DNA from: Fusobacterium sp.
GTDB lineage: Bacteria; Fusobacteriota; Fusobacteriia; Fusobacteriales; Fusobacteriaceae
Direction: 5' to 3'
Length of the DNA stretch: 6,387 nt
Assembly (NCBI RefSeq): GCF_032477075.1
Contig: NZ_JAWDXO010000077.1
Location: 1 to 6,387 of the forward strand
Position numbers and translations under genes: made by a program
Notes under the pieces: model-generated
Told to the model about the DNA's origin: nothing
Database searches by the model: none
The model's input: only the letters and a program-made list of their open reading frames with translations
Part shown: positions 1-4,130 of the stretch, piece by piece
How the letters are laid out: each line of letters begins with the position of its first letter
How positions within the stretch are numbered: position 1 is the stretch's first letter

Positions 1-279
1 TATCTCAAATTCTGTGTATGTTCTTCCATTATCTCTTTCAAAAGCTTCTGAACTTTTCCAAAATATCATTGGGTCTTCTTTAGCAAACATAGGCATATTG
101 CAGTTTTCTTTATATACTAAATCTTCATATTTTTCTTTATTAGAAAAGTTTCCTTCACGATTAATATAATCATGGTGGTCTGGTGCAAATTTTCCTTCTC
201 TTCTAACATAATCAAAGTGATCTATTGCAGAAGTATTATTCTTAGTACTATCTTTAACTTGAAATCTGTATATAGCCAC
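1..279 (-). CDS. mobA: MobA/MobL family relaxase, N-terminal part (runs off left edge)
   Basis: The first 93 codons of a mobilization relaxase are present; the rest lies beyond position 1. Relaxases of this MOBQ family nick plasmid DNA at oriT and pilot the strand into a recipient. The start is a GTG at 279, chosen because AAGGAGAG precedes it at normal spacing and the protein then opens MAIYRFQVKD, like the MAIYH-type opening of the family. Further family signatures are CNMPMFAKEDP (residues 60-70), FWKSSEAFERDNGR (73-86) and TYTEFEI at the cut, matching the NMPxWA...FWxxAdxxERxNGRxYrEfE block known from MobA/MobL. Two near-repeats, FDYVRREGKFAPDHHDY and YINREGNFS, fill residues 22-46. The family's histidine metal-binding motif should follow beyond the edge and cannot be checked. 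A promoter at 478-506 and the candidate oriT lie immediately upstream, the usual arrangement. Family assignment is firm; activity is unknown. Confidence 0.88.
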   Translation of the reverse strand, partial: MAIYRFQVKDSTKNNTSAIDHFDYVRREGKFAPDHHDYINREGNFSNKEKYEDLVYKENCNMPMFAKEDPMIFWKSSEAFERDNGRTYTEFEI

Positions 280-345
280 TTCAACTCTCCTTAATTTTTC
301 TTTCTTTTTTTCCTCATAAGACACCTACGGTAAGAAGCAATCAAT

Positions 346-380
346 TTTAACCTTTGGTTAAAGGGTGCAGGTACTCCTGC
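346..380. repeat. Two adjacent hairpins upstream of candidate oriT
   Basis: TTTAACC (346-352), loop TTT, GGTTAAA (356-362) forms a perfect 7-bp stem. GCAGG (367-371), loop TACT, CCTGC (376-380) forms a perfect 5-bp stem. They are packed directly against the oriT inverted repeat and may be relaxase or accessory-protein recognition elements, or folds of the mob mRNA leader. Confidence 0.6.
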
Positions 381-384
381 CACG

Positions 385-417
385 TCGTTTCAGAGAAACG
401 AGGATACGTGCGTCTAC
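385..417 (+). other. Candidate origin of transfer (oriT) with predicted nick near 412/413
   Basis: A perfect 7-bp inverted repeat, TCGTTTC (385-391), loop AGA, GAAACGA (395-401), is followed by GGATACGTGCG and then TCTAC. MOBQ origins such as that of RSF1010 have, as I recall, an inverted repeat with GTTTC/GAAAC arms followed about 11 bases later by a TAAGTGCG|CCCT-type nick. Here TACGTGCG|TCTA sits at the same distance on the same side. The site lies about 130 bp upstream of a MobA/MobL relaxase start, where such an oriT belongs. The exact nick is inference; the arms and core sequence are seen directly. Confidence 0.55.
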
Positions 418-460
418 TAAAAACATCATGAGCAGGTTACTGCTCGTTTTTAGGTAGGCG
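411..460. repeat. Long near-perfect hairpin adjacent to the predicted nick
   Basis: CGTCTAC (411-417) pairs with GTAGGCG (454-460, one G-T pair). TAAAAAC (418-424) pairs with GTTTTTA (446-452). After a 5-base bulge, GAGCAG (430-435) pairs with CTGCTC (440-445) over a GTTA loop. That is 20 base pairs with one bulged G (453). On the plus strand the stem is followed, after ACTC, by a run of six T (465-470), so it could also act as an intrinsic terminator. As part of an oriT it could act on the transferred single strand; which role applies is not decided by the sequence. Confidence 0.7.
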
Positions 461-477
461 ACTCTTTTTTAATTTTA

Positions 478-506
478 ATTTTACTACACTATTGTATTTT
501 TTTCAA
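478..506 (-). promoter_or_regulatory. Sigma-70 promoter for mob
   Basis: On the minus strand TTGAAA (501-506) and TAAAAT (478-483) are separated by exactly 17 bp. Transcription would start near 471 and cross the whole hairpin block before reaching the mob GTG at 279. This gives a structured leader of about 190 nt that contains the candidate oriT, and relaxase binding there could also regulate mob. Confidence 0.6.
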
Positions 507-524
507 GTATCTATAAAAAATAAC

Positions 525-552
525 TTGATTTTAATATTAGTTGTTGTATAAT
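525..552 (+). promoter_or_regulatory. Possible plus-strand promoter divergent from mob
   Basis: TTGATT (525-530) and TATAAT (547-552) are 16 bp apart. No convincing gene follows. Downstream is a dyad-rich stretch (561-630), so any transcript would be a non-coding RNA. A chance match in AT-rich DNA is quite possible. Confidence 0.3.
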
Positions 553-848
553 AATAATTACAATGGGTTTTATATTCTAAATGGGTTATATTTAGTCCAT
601 ATATTGCCCATTGAGTTTTATAATAAAACCATCTATCATTTTTATCAATTTTAAACTATATTTCCGTATTAATCAAAAGAAAAATAAAATTTTTGTTTTA
701 TATTTTAAATAGAGTTTTTTTATAAAAAACATGTGTTCTATTTTAGGAAATAATGAAAGTAGAATTTTATTGCATATTGAATTTATTAAAAATTATTTAA
801 AGAATAAAAAATTTAGATATGATAATCTATTTTTTATATACCTCTCGT

Positions 849-1101
849 TTTATTATTTACCTCTAAAAACTTTTTCATCTCTTTTTTCGAGTTTAGCTAC
901 ACCTAGGAACATAAAATCTTTTAAATTCAATTTTATAAAGTTTTAAACTCTTCTAAAATTAAATTTATCTATTTCAATTCATGATATGGCTTTTAAAATC
1001 TATTTTGACTTTATTATTTACCTCTAAAAAGTTTTTTATAACTTTTTTCGAGTGTTTTATTGATTGAAAAACAAAAACGCTTTAAAATCAATTTTACAAA
1101 G
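849..1101. repeat. Imperfect 92-bp direct repeat (849-940 and 1010-1101)
   Basis: The first 44 bases of the two copies (849-892 and 1010-1053) differ at only four positions. Both begin TTTATTATTTACCTCTAAAA and end TTTTTTCGAGT. The middle then diverges, and the copies converge again on a TCAATTTTA-type end before AAAG (940 and 1101). In the second copy the core is a dyad: CTC-TAAAAAGTT (1022-1033) against AACTTTTTT-CGAG (1040-1052). A further TTTTAAAATCTATTTTGACTT at about 990-1010 resembles the repeat ends. The role is unknown; accessory protein binding or a decayed duplication are both possible. Confidence 0.6.
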
Positions 1102-1127
1102 TCAGAATACTTTTTCAAAAAATAAAA

Positions 1128-1153
1128 AAAGAGCTGACATTTGCTAGCTCTTT
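1128..1153 (-). terminator. Intrinsic terminator of the 1167-1439 gene
   Basis: AAAGAGCT (1128-1135) and AGCTCTTT (1146-1153) form a perfect 8-bp stem with a 10-base loop. On the minus strand it is followed by a T-rich tail (complement of 1121-1130). It begins 14 bases after the stop codon of the small minus-strand gene. Confidence 0.8.
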
Positions 1154-1166
1154 CATAAATGTGTGC

Positions 1167-1439
1167 TTACAGTTGCTTTGTACTTCTTTTATAGATATTT
1201 ATAGAATATATATCTTTTGTAATTTCTATTTGTAGTTTATCTTTTGGTTCTAGAAATGTAACATACAAATCCAAAATTTTATTTAGAGGGATTTCTTCTA
1301 ATTCTACAAACCAAATAAAATCATTTGTCATTACTGAATTTTTGGAACGCTTTATATGGTTGATAAGATTTTTATAATGTTTCCACTTATGTTTTGTGTC
1401 ATATGGAATTAGCCTAACTGTATAAAGTATAATAATCAC
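1167..1439 (-). CDS. Small protein of unknown function, possibly Cas2/SinR-like fold
   Basis: A 90-codon gene with its own extended -10 promoter and an intrinsic terminator, which argues strongly that it is expressed. The protein starts IIILYTVRLIPYD and continues KWKHYKNLINHIKR (about residues 18-31), FIWFVELEEIPLNKILDLY (41-59) and FLEPKDKLQIEITKD (62-76). The order strand, helix with LI..IK, strand ending in W, helix I...L, and a (D/E)xxDKLxIEIT strand recalls small ferredoxin-fold proteins of the SinR/VapD/Cas2-like group. No CRISPR array or other cas gene is here, so it is not a CRISPR adaptation gene on this evidence. The start is uncertain: the minus strand reads AGGAGGTGATTATTATACTT, so the in-frame GTG (1437-1439) lies inside an almost ideal Shine-Dalgarno, and no ATG follows at correct spacing. 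An ATT or ATA start one to three codons later would fit the ribosome site better. Confidence 0.7.
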   Translation of the reverse strand: MIIILYTVRLIPYDTKHKWKHYKNLINHIKRSKNSVMTNDFIWFVELEEIPLNKILDLYVTFLEPKDKLQIEITKDIYSINIYKRSTKQL

Positions 1440-1466
1440 CTCCTACTAAAAGCTACCACCAAAAAT

Positions 1467-1475
1467 ATTATATCA
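1467..1475 (-). promoter_or_regulatory. Extended -10 promoter for the 1167-1439 gene
   Basis: The minus strand reads TGATATAAT, a consensus extended -10 element (TGnTATAAT). There is no good -35, which extended -10 promoters do not need. Transcription would begin about 20 bases before the start codon. Confidence 0.55.
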
Positions 1476-1484
1476 AAAAATAGA

Positions 1485-1516
1485 AAAAAGAGCTAGTTTT
1501 CCCCCTAGCCCTTTTT
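1485..1516 (-). terminator. Intrinsic terminator downstream of the HU remnant
   Basis: AAAAAGAGCTAG (1485-1496) faces CTAGCCCTTTTT (1505-1516). In minus-strand RNA the single A-C mismatch of the plus strand becomes a G-U pair, so the stem GGGCUAG/CUAGCUC is unbroken and is followed by a U run. The terminator therefore serves the minus strand and lies about 70 bases past the end of the hup remnant. Confidence 0.75.
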
Positions 1517-1585
1517 ACGTGAAGTTCTAATTTACATTACTTGTTGTTAAATAAATTATATCATAAATCATAAAATTTGTAAAAA

Positions 1586-1700
1586 CTATTTATTAACTTT
1601 TTCTGCTAATGCTTTTCCTGGTTTAAATTTTACAACTTTTTTTGCAGGAATAGTCATTTTCAATTTCTTTGTATAAGTCTACAAATTCTTTTTTAGTCAT
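1586..1700 (-). pseudogene. hup: HU (histone-like DNA-binding protein) remnant with internal deletion
   Basis: Reading from ATG at 1700, preceded by a perfect GGAGG (1709-1713) at 8-base spacing, gives MTKKEFVDLYKEIEN, an HU N-terminus. It then goes out of frame and stops at 1623-1625 after 25 residues. In another frame, from an ATG at 1657 to the TAG at 1586-1588, the DNA reads MTIPAKKVVKFKPGKALAEKVNK, a textbook HU C-terminus. About 50 central residues of the roughly 90-residue family length, including the DNA-embracing arm, are missing and the junction shifts frame. HU is an abundant nucleoid protein; this copy cannot make one. Promoter (1740-1769), ribosome site and terminator remain intact, so the RNA and a 25-residue peptide may still be made. 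Start of the second fragment by restart at 1657 is possible but unproven. Confidence 0.85.
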
Positions 1701-1739
1701 TTATTGTTCCTCCCTGATAAGCTTATATGATATACTGAA

Positions 1740-1769
1740 ATTATACTTTGTTAATCATAATACAGTCAA
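1740..1769 (-). promoter_or_regulatory. Sigma-70 promoter of the HU remnant
   Basis: The minus strand has TTGACT (1764-1769), an 18-bp spacer and a perfect TATAAT (1740-1745). Transcription would start near 1733, about 30 bases before the intact hup start codon. Confidence 0.7.
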
Positions 1770-1920
1770 TCTTTATTATTAAAAATATCTTAAATAAATT
1801 TAACAAAAAAAATAATAAAAAATTTTCTTATGAATCTTTAAAGATAATCTTTTATCTTTATATTCTTTAATATATTTAGGACTTCTGAAACTCCTAATTT
1901 TACTGGCTTAGAAAGGTGTA

Positions 1921-2048
1921 ACTTGGTAGAAGATGTCACTTAACTTGGTAGTTAATGTCAGTTTACTTGGTAGAAGATGTCACTTAACTTGGTAGTTAAT
2001 GTCAGTTTACTTGGTAGAAGATGTCACTTAACTTGGTAGTTAATGTCA
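1921..2048 (+). repeat. Six tandem replication iterons, 22-bp pitch
   Basis: Six 18-bp repeats lie at 1921-1938, 1943-1960, 1965-1982, 1987-2004, 2009-2026 and 2031-2048. They alternate between ACTTGGTAGAAGATGTCA and ACTTGGTAGTTAATGTCA, separated by 4-bp spacers that alternate CTTA and GTTT, so the real unit is a 44-bp pair repeated three times. The 22-bp pitch, close to two helical turns, puts every site on nearly the same DNA face. Such iterons upstream of a Rep_3-type initiator are the binding sites for Rep monomers that open the origin and limit copy number. Confidence 0.93.
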
Positions 2049-2056
2049 TATTCACA
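2048..2056 (+). promoter_or_regulatory. DnaA-box-like site
   Basis: ATATTCACA differs from the DnaA consensus TTATNCACA only at the first base and directly abuts the last tandem iteron. Host DnaA commonly assists Rep at such origins. A single 8-of-9 match in AT-rich DNA is modest evidence. Confidence 0.4.
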
Positions 2057-2070
2057 GAAAAGTATTTTTT

Positions 2071-2191
2071 GAAAATATATTTATTCCAAAATTGTCTAAA
2101 AATCTTAAATAAAAATAAGACTTAATATTTATTTGGTAGCTAATGTCATTTTTTTAGTAAAAGCGAAAAATTATTTTATAAATATATTTTC
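2071..2191. repeat. 14-bp inverted repeat flanking the outlying iteron
   Basis: GAAAATATATTTAT (2071-2084) and ATAAATATATTTTC (2178-2191) are exact reverse complements, 93 bp apart, with the single iteron at 2131-2148 near the middle. Composition is all A/T apart from one G/C pair, so chance is not excluded, but position inside the origin makes a role in melting or looping plausible. Confidence 0.5.
2131..2148 (+). repeat. Outlying iteron within AT-rich DNA
   Basis: ATTTGGTAGCTAATGTCA differs from the tandem iteron ACTTGGTAGTTAATGTCA at two positions. It begins exactly 100 bp after the start of iteron 6, so it is not in helical phase with the tandem set by the 22-bp rule. It lies between the arms of a 14-bp inverted repeat. 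Confidence 0.8.
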
Positions 2192-2281
2192 ATTATCATT
2201 TAAAATATGAAAATACTGTAAACTTATTTTTTTATCATTTCATATCTTTAAAACTTGTTTTTATAAAAAATAAAAAAAGGA

Positions 2282-2335
2282 TCTTGGTAATAAATGTCAC
2301 TTAACTTGGTAATTAAAACTTTACTACTACCAAAT
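2282..2335 (+). promoter_or_regulatory. Promoter-proximal iterons and inverted half-site, likely rep operator
   Basis: TCTTGGTAATAAATGTCA (2282-2299) is an iteron variant. Exactly 22 bp on, ACTTGGTAATTAAAAC (from 2304) keeps only the left half. CTACCAAAT (2327-2335) is the same left half inverted. TTGGTA (2306-2311) and TACCAA (2328-2333) therefore form an inverted pair lying over the -35 and spacer of the rep promoter. In iteron plasmids, Rep dimers repress rep through such inverted half-iterons, and that is the inferred role here. Confidence 0.65.
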
Positions 2336-2348
2336 AAAATGTTATAAT
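2320..2348 (+). promoter_or_regulatory. rep promoter
   Basis: TTTACT (2320-2325) and a perfect TATAAT (2343-2348) are 17 bp apart, and TGT before the -10 makes it an extended -10 promoter. Transcription would start near 2355, about 25 bases before the rep ATG. The inverted half-iteron at 2327-2335 lies in the spacer. Confidence 0.7.
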
Positions 2349-2379
2349 TAAACCATCTAAAAGATAGAGGGTGTTAATA

Positions 2380-3327
2380 ATGTCAAATATAGTAAAATAT
2401 CATAACGATTTAAATAAAATTTCTTTTTCTAATTTTTCAGAAAAAGAGGTTAATTTATTTTTTTCCTTACTTTTTTTATCTAAAGAACAAGGGAAAGAAA
2501 AAATAGTTCTGAATTTTTCAGAATTAAGAGAGCTTTCTAATGGCGATATTCATAGTAAAAGATTTATAAAAGCATTAAATAATATAAATGAAAAGATGAT
2601 AAAACTACATCAAAAAATTATAATAGGGAAAAAAACCTTCATTTTCACTCTTTTTAATTTATTTATTATTGATGAAGAAGAGAAAAAATTAACAGTCCAA
2701 ATAAATGAAAATTTTTATTATATGTTAAATGATATAATAGGAAATTATACAAAATTTGATTTAATAGAATTTGTAAATTTAGATAGTACATATAGTAAAT
2801 CTATGTTCAGATTATTAAAACAGTGGGAAACAGTAGCAGAGAAAGAATTTGAACTAGAAGAATTGAAGTATATACTTGGAACTCCCCCTAGTTATGATAC
2901 AACTAACTTTAATAAATTTGTATTAAAACCAGTATTAAAAGAATTACCCCAATATTTTAAAGATTTAAAATTAGAAAAGAAAAAAACTGGTAGAAAAGTA
3001 ACTCATTTAAAATTTACTTGGAAAATAAATAAAGAAAGAATGAAATATCTTAAAAATAGGGAAAAAGAGGTTGTTGAAATAGTAATATCAGAAGAACTTT
3101 CAGAAGTAATTGAAAAAGTAAAAAAGAATAGATTTATTGCACCATTTTTAAATAATAGAAACATAGAAGAATTACTAAATAACTTTGATGAAAAATCTCT
3201 TATAATTGGATTAAATTGTTGTAATAGAACAATAAAAAAAGAAATAACAAGTATAAATTACTTAATAAAAGCAATAGAAAGTGAATGTTTGAAAAAATCT
3301 ACAGAGAAAAAAGTAATAATAGGATAG
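2380..3327 (+). CDS. rep: Plasmid replication initiator, Rep_3 (RepA/RepB) family
   Basis: A 315-residue initiator that should bind the upstream iterons as a monomer, melt the origin and recruit the host replisome, and as a dimer repress its own promoter. Family members have two winged-helix domains. Here domain 1 covers roughly residues 5-125 (YHNDLNKISFSNFSEKEVNLF at the start) and domain 2 roughly 126-220. The latter holds STYSKSMFRLLKQW (136-149), the helix pattern conserved in the family, and GRKVTHLKFTWK (204-215), the typical closing beta element. About 95 charged C-terminal residues follow. I chose ATG 2380 because GAGGGTG (2367-2373) is a correctly spaced ribosome site; an in-frame GTG at 2371 overlaps that site and is unlikely. 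Length is normal for the family. The iterons, operator-like half-sites and extended -10 promoter directly upstream support the assignment. The next gene overlaps or abuts its end. Confidence 0.93.
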   Translation: MSNIVKYHNDLNKISFSNFSEKEVNLFFSLLFLSKEQGKEKIVLNFSELRELSNGDIHSKRFIKALNNINEKMIKLHQKIIIGKKTFIFTLFNLFIIDEEEKKLTVQINENFYYMLNDIIGNYTKFDLIEFVNLDSTYSKSMFRLLKQWETVAEKEFELEELKYILGTPPSYDTTNFNKFVLKPVLKELPQYFKDLKLEKKKTGRKVTHLKFTWKINKERMKYLKNREKEVVEIVISEELSEVIEKVKKNRFIAPFLNNRNIEELLNNFDEKSLIIGLNCCNRTIKKEITSINYLIKAIESECLKKSTEKKVIIG

Positions 3328-3338
3328 AAGACAATCCA

Positions 3339-3686
3339 ATGACAAAAAAATTCTTTGCAATGGGCTATGAAATAGTACCAGATGAAGAAAAATATGGGGA
3401 AATGGAACCACTTGATGAAAAGACTGAAAAAGAATTAGAAAGAATAAATAAAATGACAAGAGAAGAGTTAATTGAAGAATTTACAAGAGGCAAAAGCCCT
3501 GAAATAGAAAATAAGAAAAATGAGGTAGGAGAAAAATTATTGTTAGCATATAAAATGCGAGATAAAATTAAAGATAAGAAAAGTACAACATATTTAGCAA
3601 ATGAGCTTTTTATTCTTGAACTCCATGAAGAATTAGATGAATTACAAGCTAAAGCAGAAGAATTTAAGAAAAAACAAATAAAATAA
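3339..3686 (+). CDS. Small charged protein of unknown function, cotranscribed with rep
   Basis: I do not recognise this protein. From ATG 3339 it has 115 residues, opens MTKKFFAMGYEIVPDEEKYG, and is mostly charged helix: EKTEKELERINKMTREELIE (28-47) and LANELFILELHEELDELQAK (86-105) are likely amphipathic or coiled-coil segments. It has no membrane segment or signal peptide. The start is uncertain: an in-frame ATG at 3285 would overlap the end of rep by 43 bases and add 18 residues, and neither start has a strong ribosome site (AGGA at 3321-3324 is 14 bases before 3339). It follows rep by 11 bases and is closed by a strong terminator, so rep and this gene form one unit. A copy-control or Rep-accessory role would fit the position but is only inference. 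Confidence 0.72.
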   Translation: MTKKFFAMGYEIVPDEEKYGEMEPLDEKTEKELERINKMTREELIEEFTRGKSPEIENKKNEVGEKLLLAYKMRDKIKDKKSTTYLANELFILELHEELDELQAKAEEFKKKQIK

Positions 3687-3695
3687 TTATGAATT

Positions 3696-3723
3696 AAGAC
3701 AACCTAGAGGTTGTCTTTTTTTT
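3696..3723 (+). terminator. Intrinsic terminator of the rep unit
   Basis: AAGACAACC (3696-3704), loop TAGA, GGTTGTCTT (3709-3717) form a perfect 9-bp stem that runs into eight T (3716-3723). It begins 9 bases after the preceding stop codon. Confidence 0.95.
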
Positions 3724-3783
3724 GAAAACCAATCCAGCCTTGACCTCCTGTAAATTTTTATTAGGATAATAACAATAAATAAA

Positions 3784-3813
3784 AAACTAAGTAACACATG
3801 TGTTACTTAGTTT
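3784..3813. repeat. Perfect palindrome, copy 1 of 3 (candidate parS/operator)
   Basis: This is a 30-bp uninterrupted palindrome: half-site AAACTAAGTAACACA followed by its exact reverse complement. It shares a 28-bp core with copies at 4087-4114 and 6080-6109 without a single difference. It ends 25 bp before the -35 of the partition promoter. A palindrome without spacer suits a symmetric protein dimer. There is no U tract after it as a terminator would need. Confidence 0.9.
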
Positions 3814-3838
3814 AAATAAAAAATAAAAAAATTCGGTG

Positions 3839-3867
3839 TTGACACATAACATTAAATAAAGTATAAT
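3839..3867 (+). promoter_or_regulatory. Consensus sigma-70 promoter of the partition operon
   Basis: TTGACA (3839-3844), a 17-bp spacer and TATAAT (3862-3867) match the sigma-70 consensus in all 12 positions. Transcription would start near 3874. So strong a promoter before a partition operon normally needs repression, and the palindrome just upstream is the obvious candidate operator. Confidence 0.88.
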
Positions 3868-3886
3868 AAAGTATAAATAAAAAAAG

Positions 3887-3942
3887 AGGCAACCAATATG
3901 ATATACCCCTATCTCGCAAATAGATTATATCATATTTTGCCT
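3887..3942 (+). promoter_or_regulatory. Long 5' leader hairpin in the partition mRNA
   Basis: AGGCAA (3887-3892) pairs with TTGCCT (3937-3942). After a two-C bulge, AATATGATATA (3895-3905) pairs with TATATCATATT (3926-3936), and CTAT (3909-3912) pairs with ATAG (3920-3923) around the loop. About 21 base pairs form within some 15 bases of the predicted transcript 5' end. The ribosome site of the next gene (3951-3957) lies just outside the stem, so the hairpin may protect the mRNA from decay or regulate entry, or be a protein site in DNA form. Confidence 0.7.
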
Positions 3943-3963
3943 ATAAAAACAAGGAGGATAAAT

Positions 3964-4086
3964 ATGGTATTACATTATAATGAAGATGGAAGTATTAAGA
4001 TAACAATGAAGTTTAAAGGGAAAATAATAGAAGCAACATTTCCTGATAAAAAAGCATATGAAAACTTTTTATCAATAATTTATTAA
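3964..4086 (+). CDS. 40-residue protein, first gene of the partition operon, function unknown
   Basis: I do not recognise this small protein. It reads MVLHYNEDGSIKITMKFKG, then KIIEATFPDKKAYENFLSIIY. The probable fold is a pair of beta strands followed by a short helix, with no membrane segment. ATG 3964 is chosen because a perfect AAGGAGG (3951-3957) sits 6 bases before it; an in-frame ATG at 3898 lies inside the leader hairpin and has no ribosome site. The gene is transcribed from the consensus promoter at 3839-3867 and its stop codon touches palindrome copy 2, with parA following 44 bases later. Its place between two palindrome copies suggests an accessory or regulatory role in partition, which is inference. 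Confidence 0.7.
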   Translation: MVLHYNEDGSIKITMKFKGKIIEATFPDKKAYENFLSIIY

Positions 4087-4114
4087 AACTAAGTAACACA
4101 TGTGTTACTTAGTT
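4087..4114. repeat. Perfect palindrome, copy 2 of 3 (candidate parS/operator)
   Basis: This is a 28-bp palindrome: half-site AACTAAGTAACACA followed by its reverse complement, identical to the core of the other two copies. It fills most of the gap between the 40-residue gene (stop 4084-4086) and the parA ribosome site AAGGA (4121-4125). A protein bound here could block transcription into parA, and in RNA the same sequence could fold into a 12-bp hairpin with a CATG loop just before the parA start. Confidence 0.9.
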
Positions 4115-4130
4115 AAATGAAAGGAAAAAT

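Larger units (their letters stand above)
507..1120. other. AT-rich intergenic stretch without a convincing gene
   Basis: The only open frame of note begins at ATG 731 and ends at 946 (71 codons). It has no Shine-Dalgarno, is rich in Phe, Leu, Lys and Asn as random AT-rich DNA would be, and runs through a repeated sequence. The stretch does hold dyads: CAATGGG (561-567) with CCCATTG (607-613), GGTTTTAT (566-573) with ATAAAACC (623-630), and GTTTTAT (615-621) with ATAAAAC (623-629). It also holds the imperfect direct repeat at 849-940 and 1010-1101. I see no protein gene here. Confidence 0.6.
1921..2335 (+). other. Vegetative replication origin (oriV) region
   Basis: The region joins six tandem iterons, a DnaA-box-like site, about 230 bp of very AT-rich DNA with an outlying iteron, and two more iteron-like sites against the rep promoter. 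This is the standard layout of an iteron-controlled theta origin. The AT-rich part (about 2050-2280) is the likely melting region. There is no gene between the hup promoter at 1769 and rep at 2380. Confidence 0.8.

Noticed and set aside
385..417. Hammerhead-type ribozyme because of GAAAC after a short stem
   Set aside because: The required CTGATGA core is absent on both strands of this segment.
731..946. 71-codon plus-strand open frame beginning MCSILGNNES
   Set aside because: No Shine-Dalgarno, composition typical of random AT-rich DNA, and it runs into a non-coding direct repeat whose second copy does not keep the frame.
1921..2048. Tandem repeats as a CRISPR array
   Set aside because: The spacers are only 4 bp and repeat themselves; position beside a Rep_3 gene identifies them as iterons. 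The Cas2-like gene nearby does not change this.
3262..3459. Minus-strand 65-codon frame opposite the rep end and next gene
   Set aside because: Phe/Leu/Ser-rich shadow of Lys/Glu-rich coding DNA on the other strand; no ribosome site.
3740..3770. Second partition promoter, TTGACC with AGGATA or GATAAT
   Set aside because: The -10 match is poor at 17-bp spacing or the spacer is 19 bp; the consensus promoter at 3839-3867 explains expression.
3784..3813. Palindrome as a rho-independent terminator
   Set aside because: None of the three copies is followed by a T run, and the perfect uninterrupted symmetry suits protein binding better.
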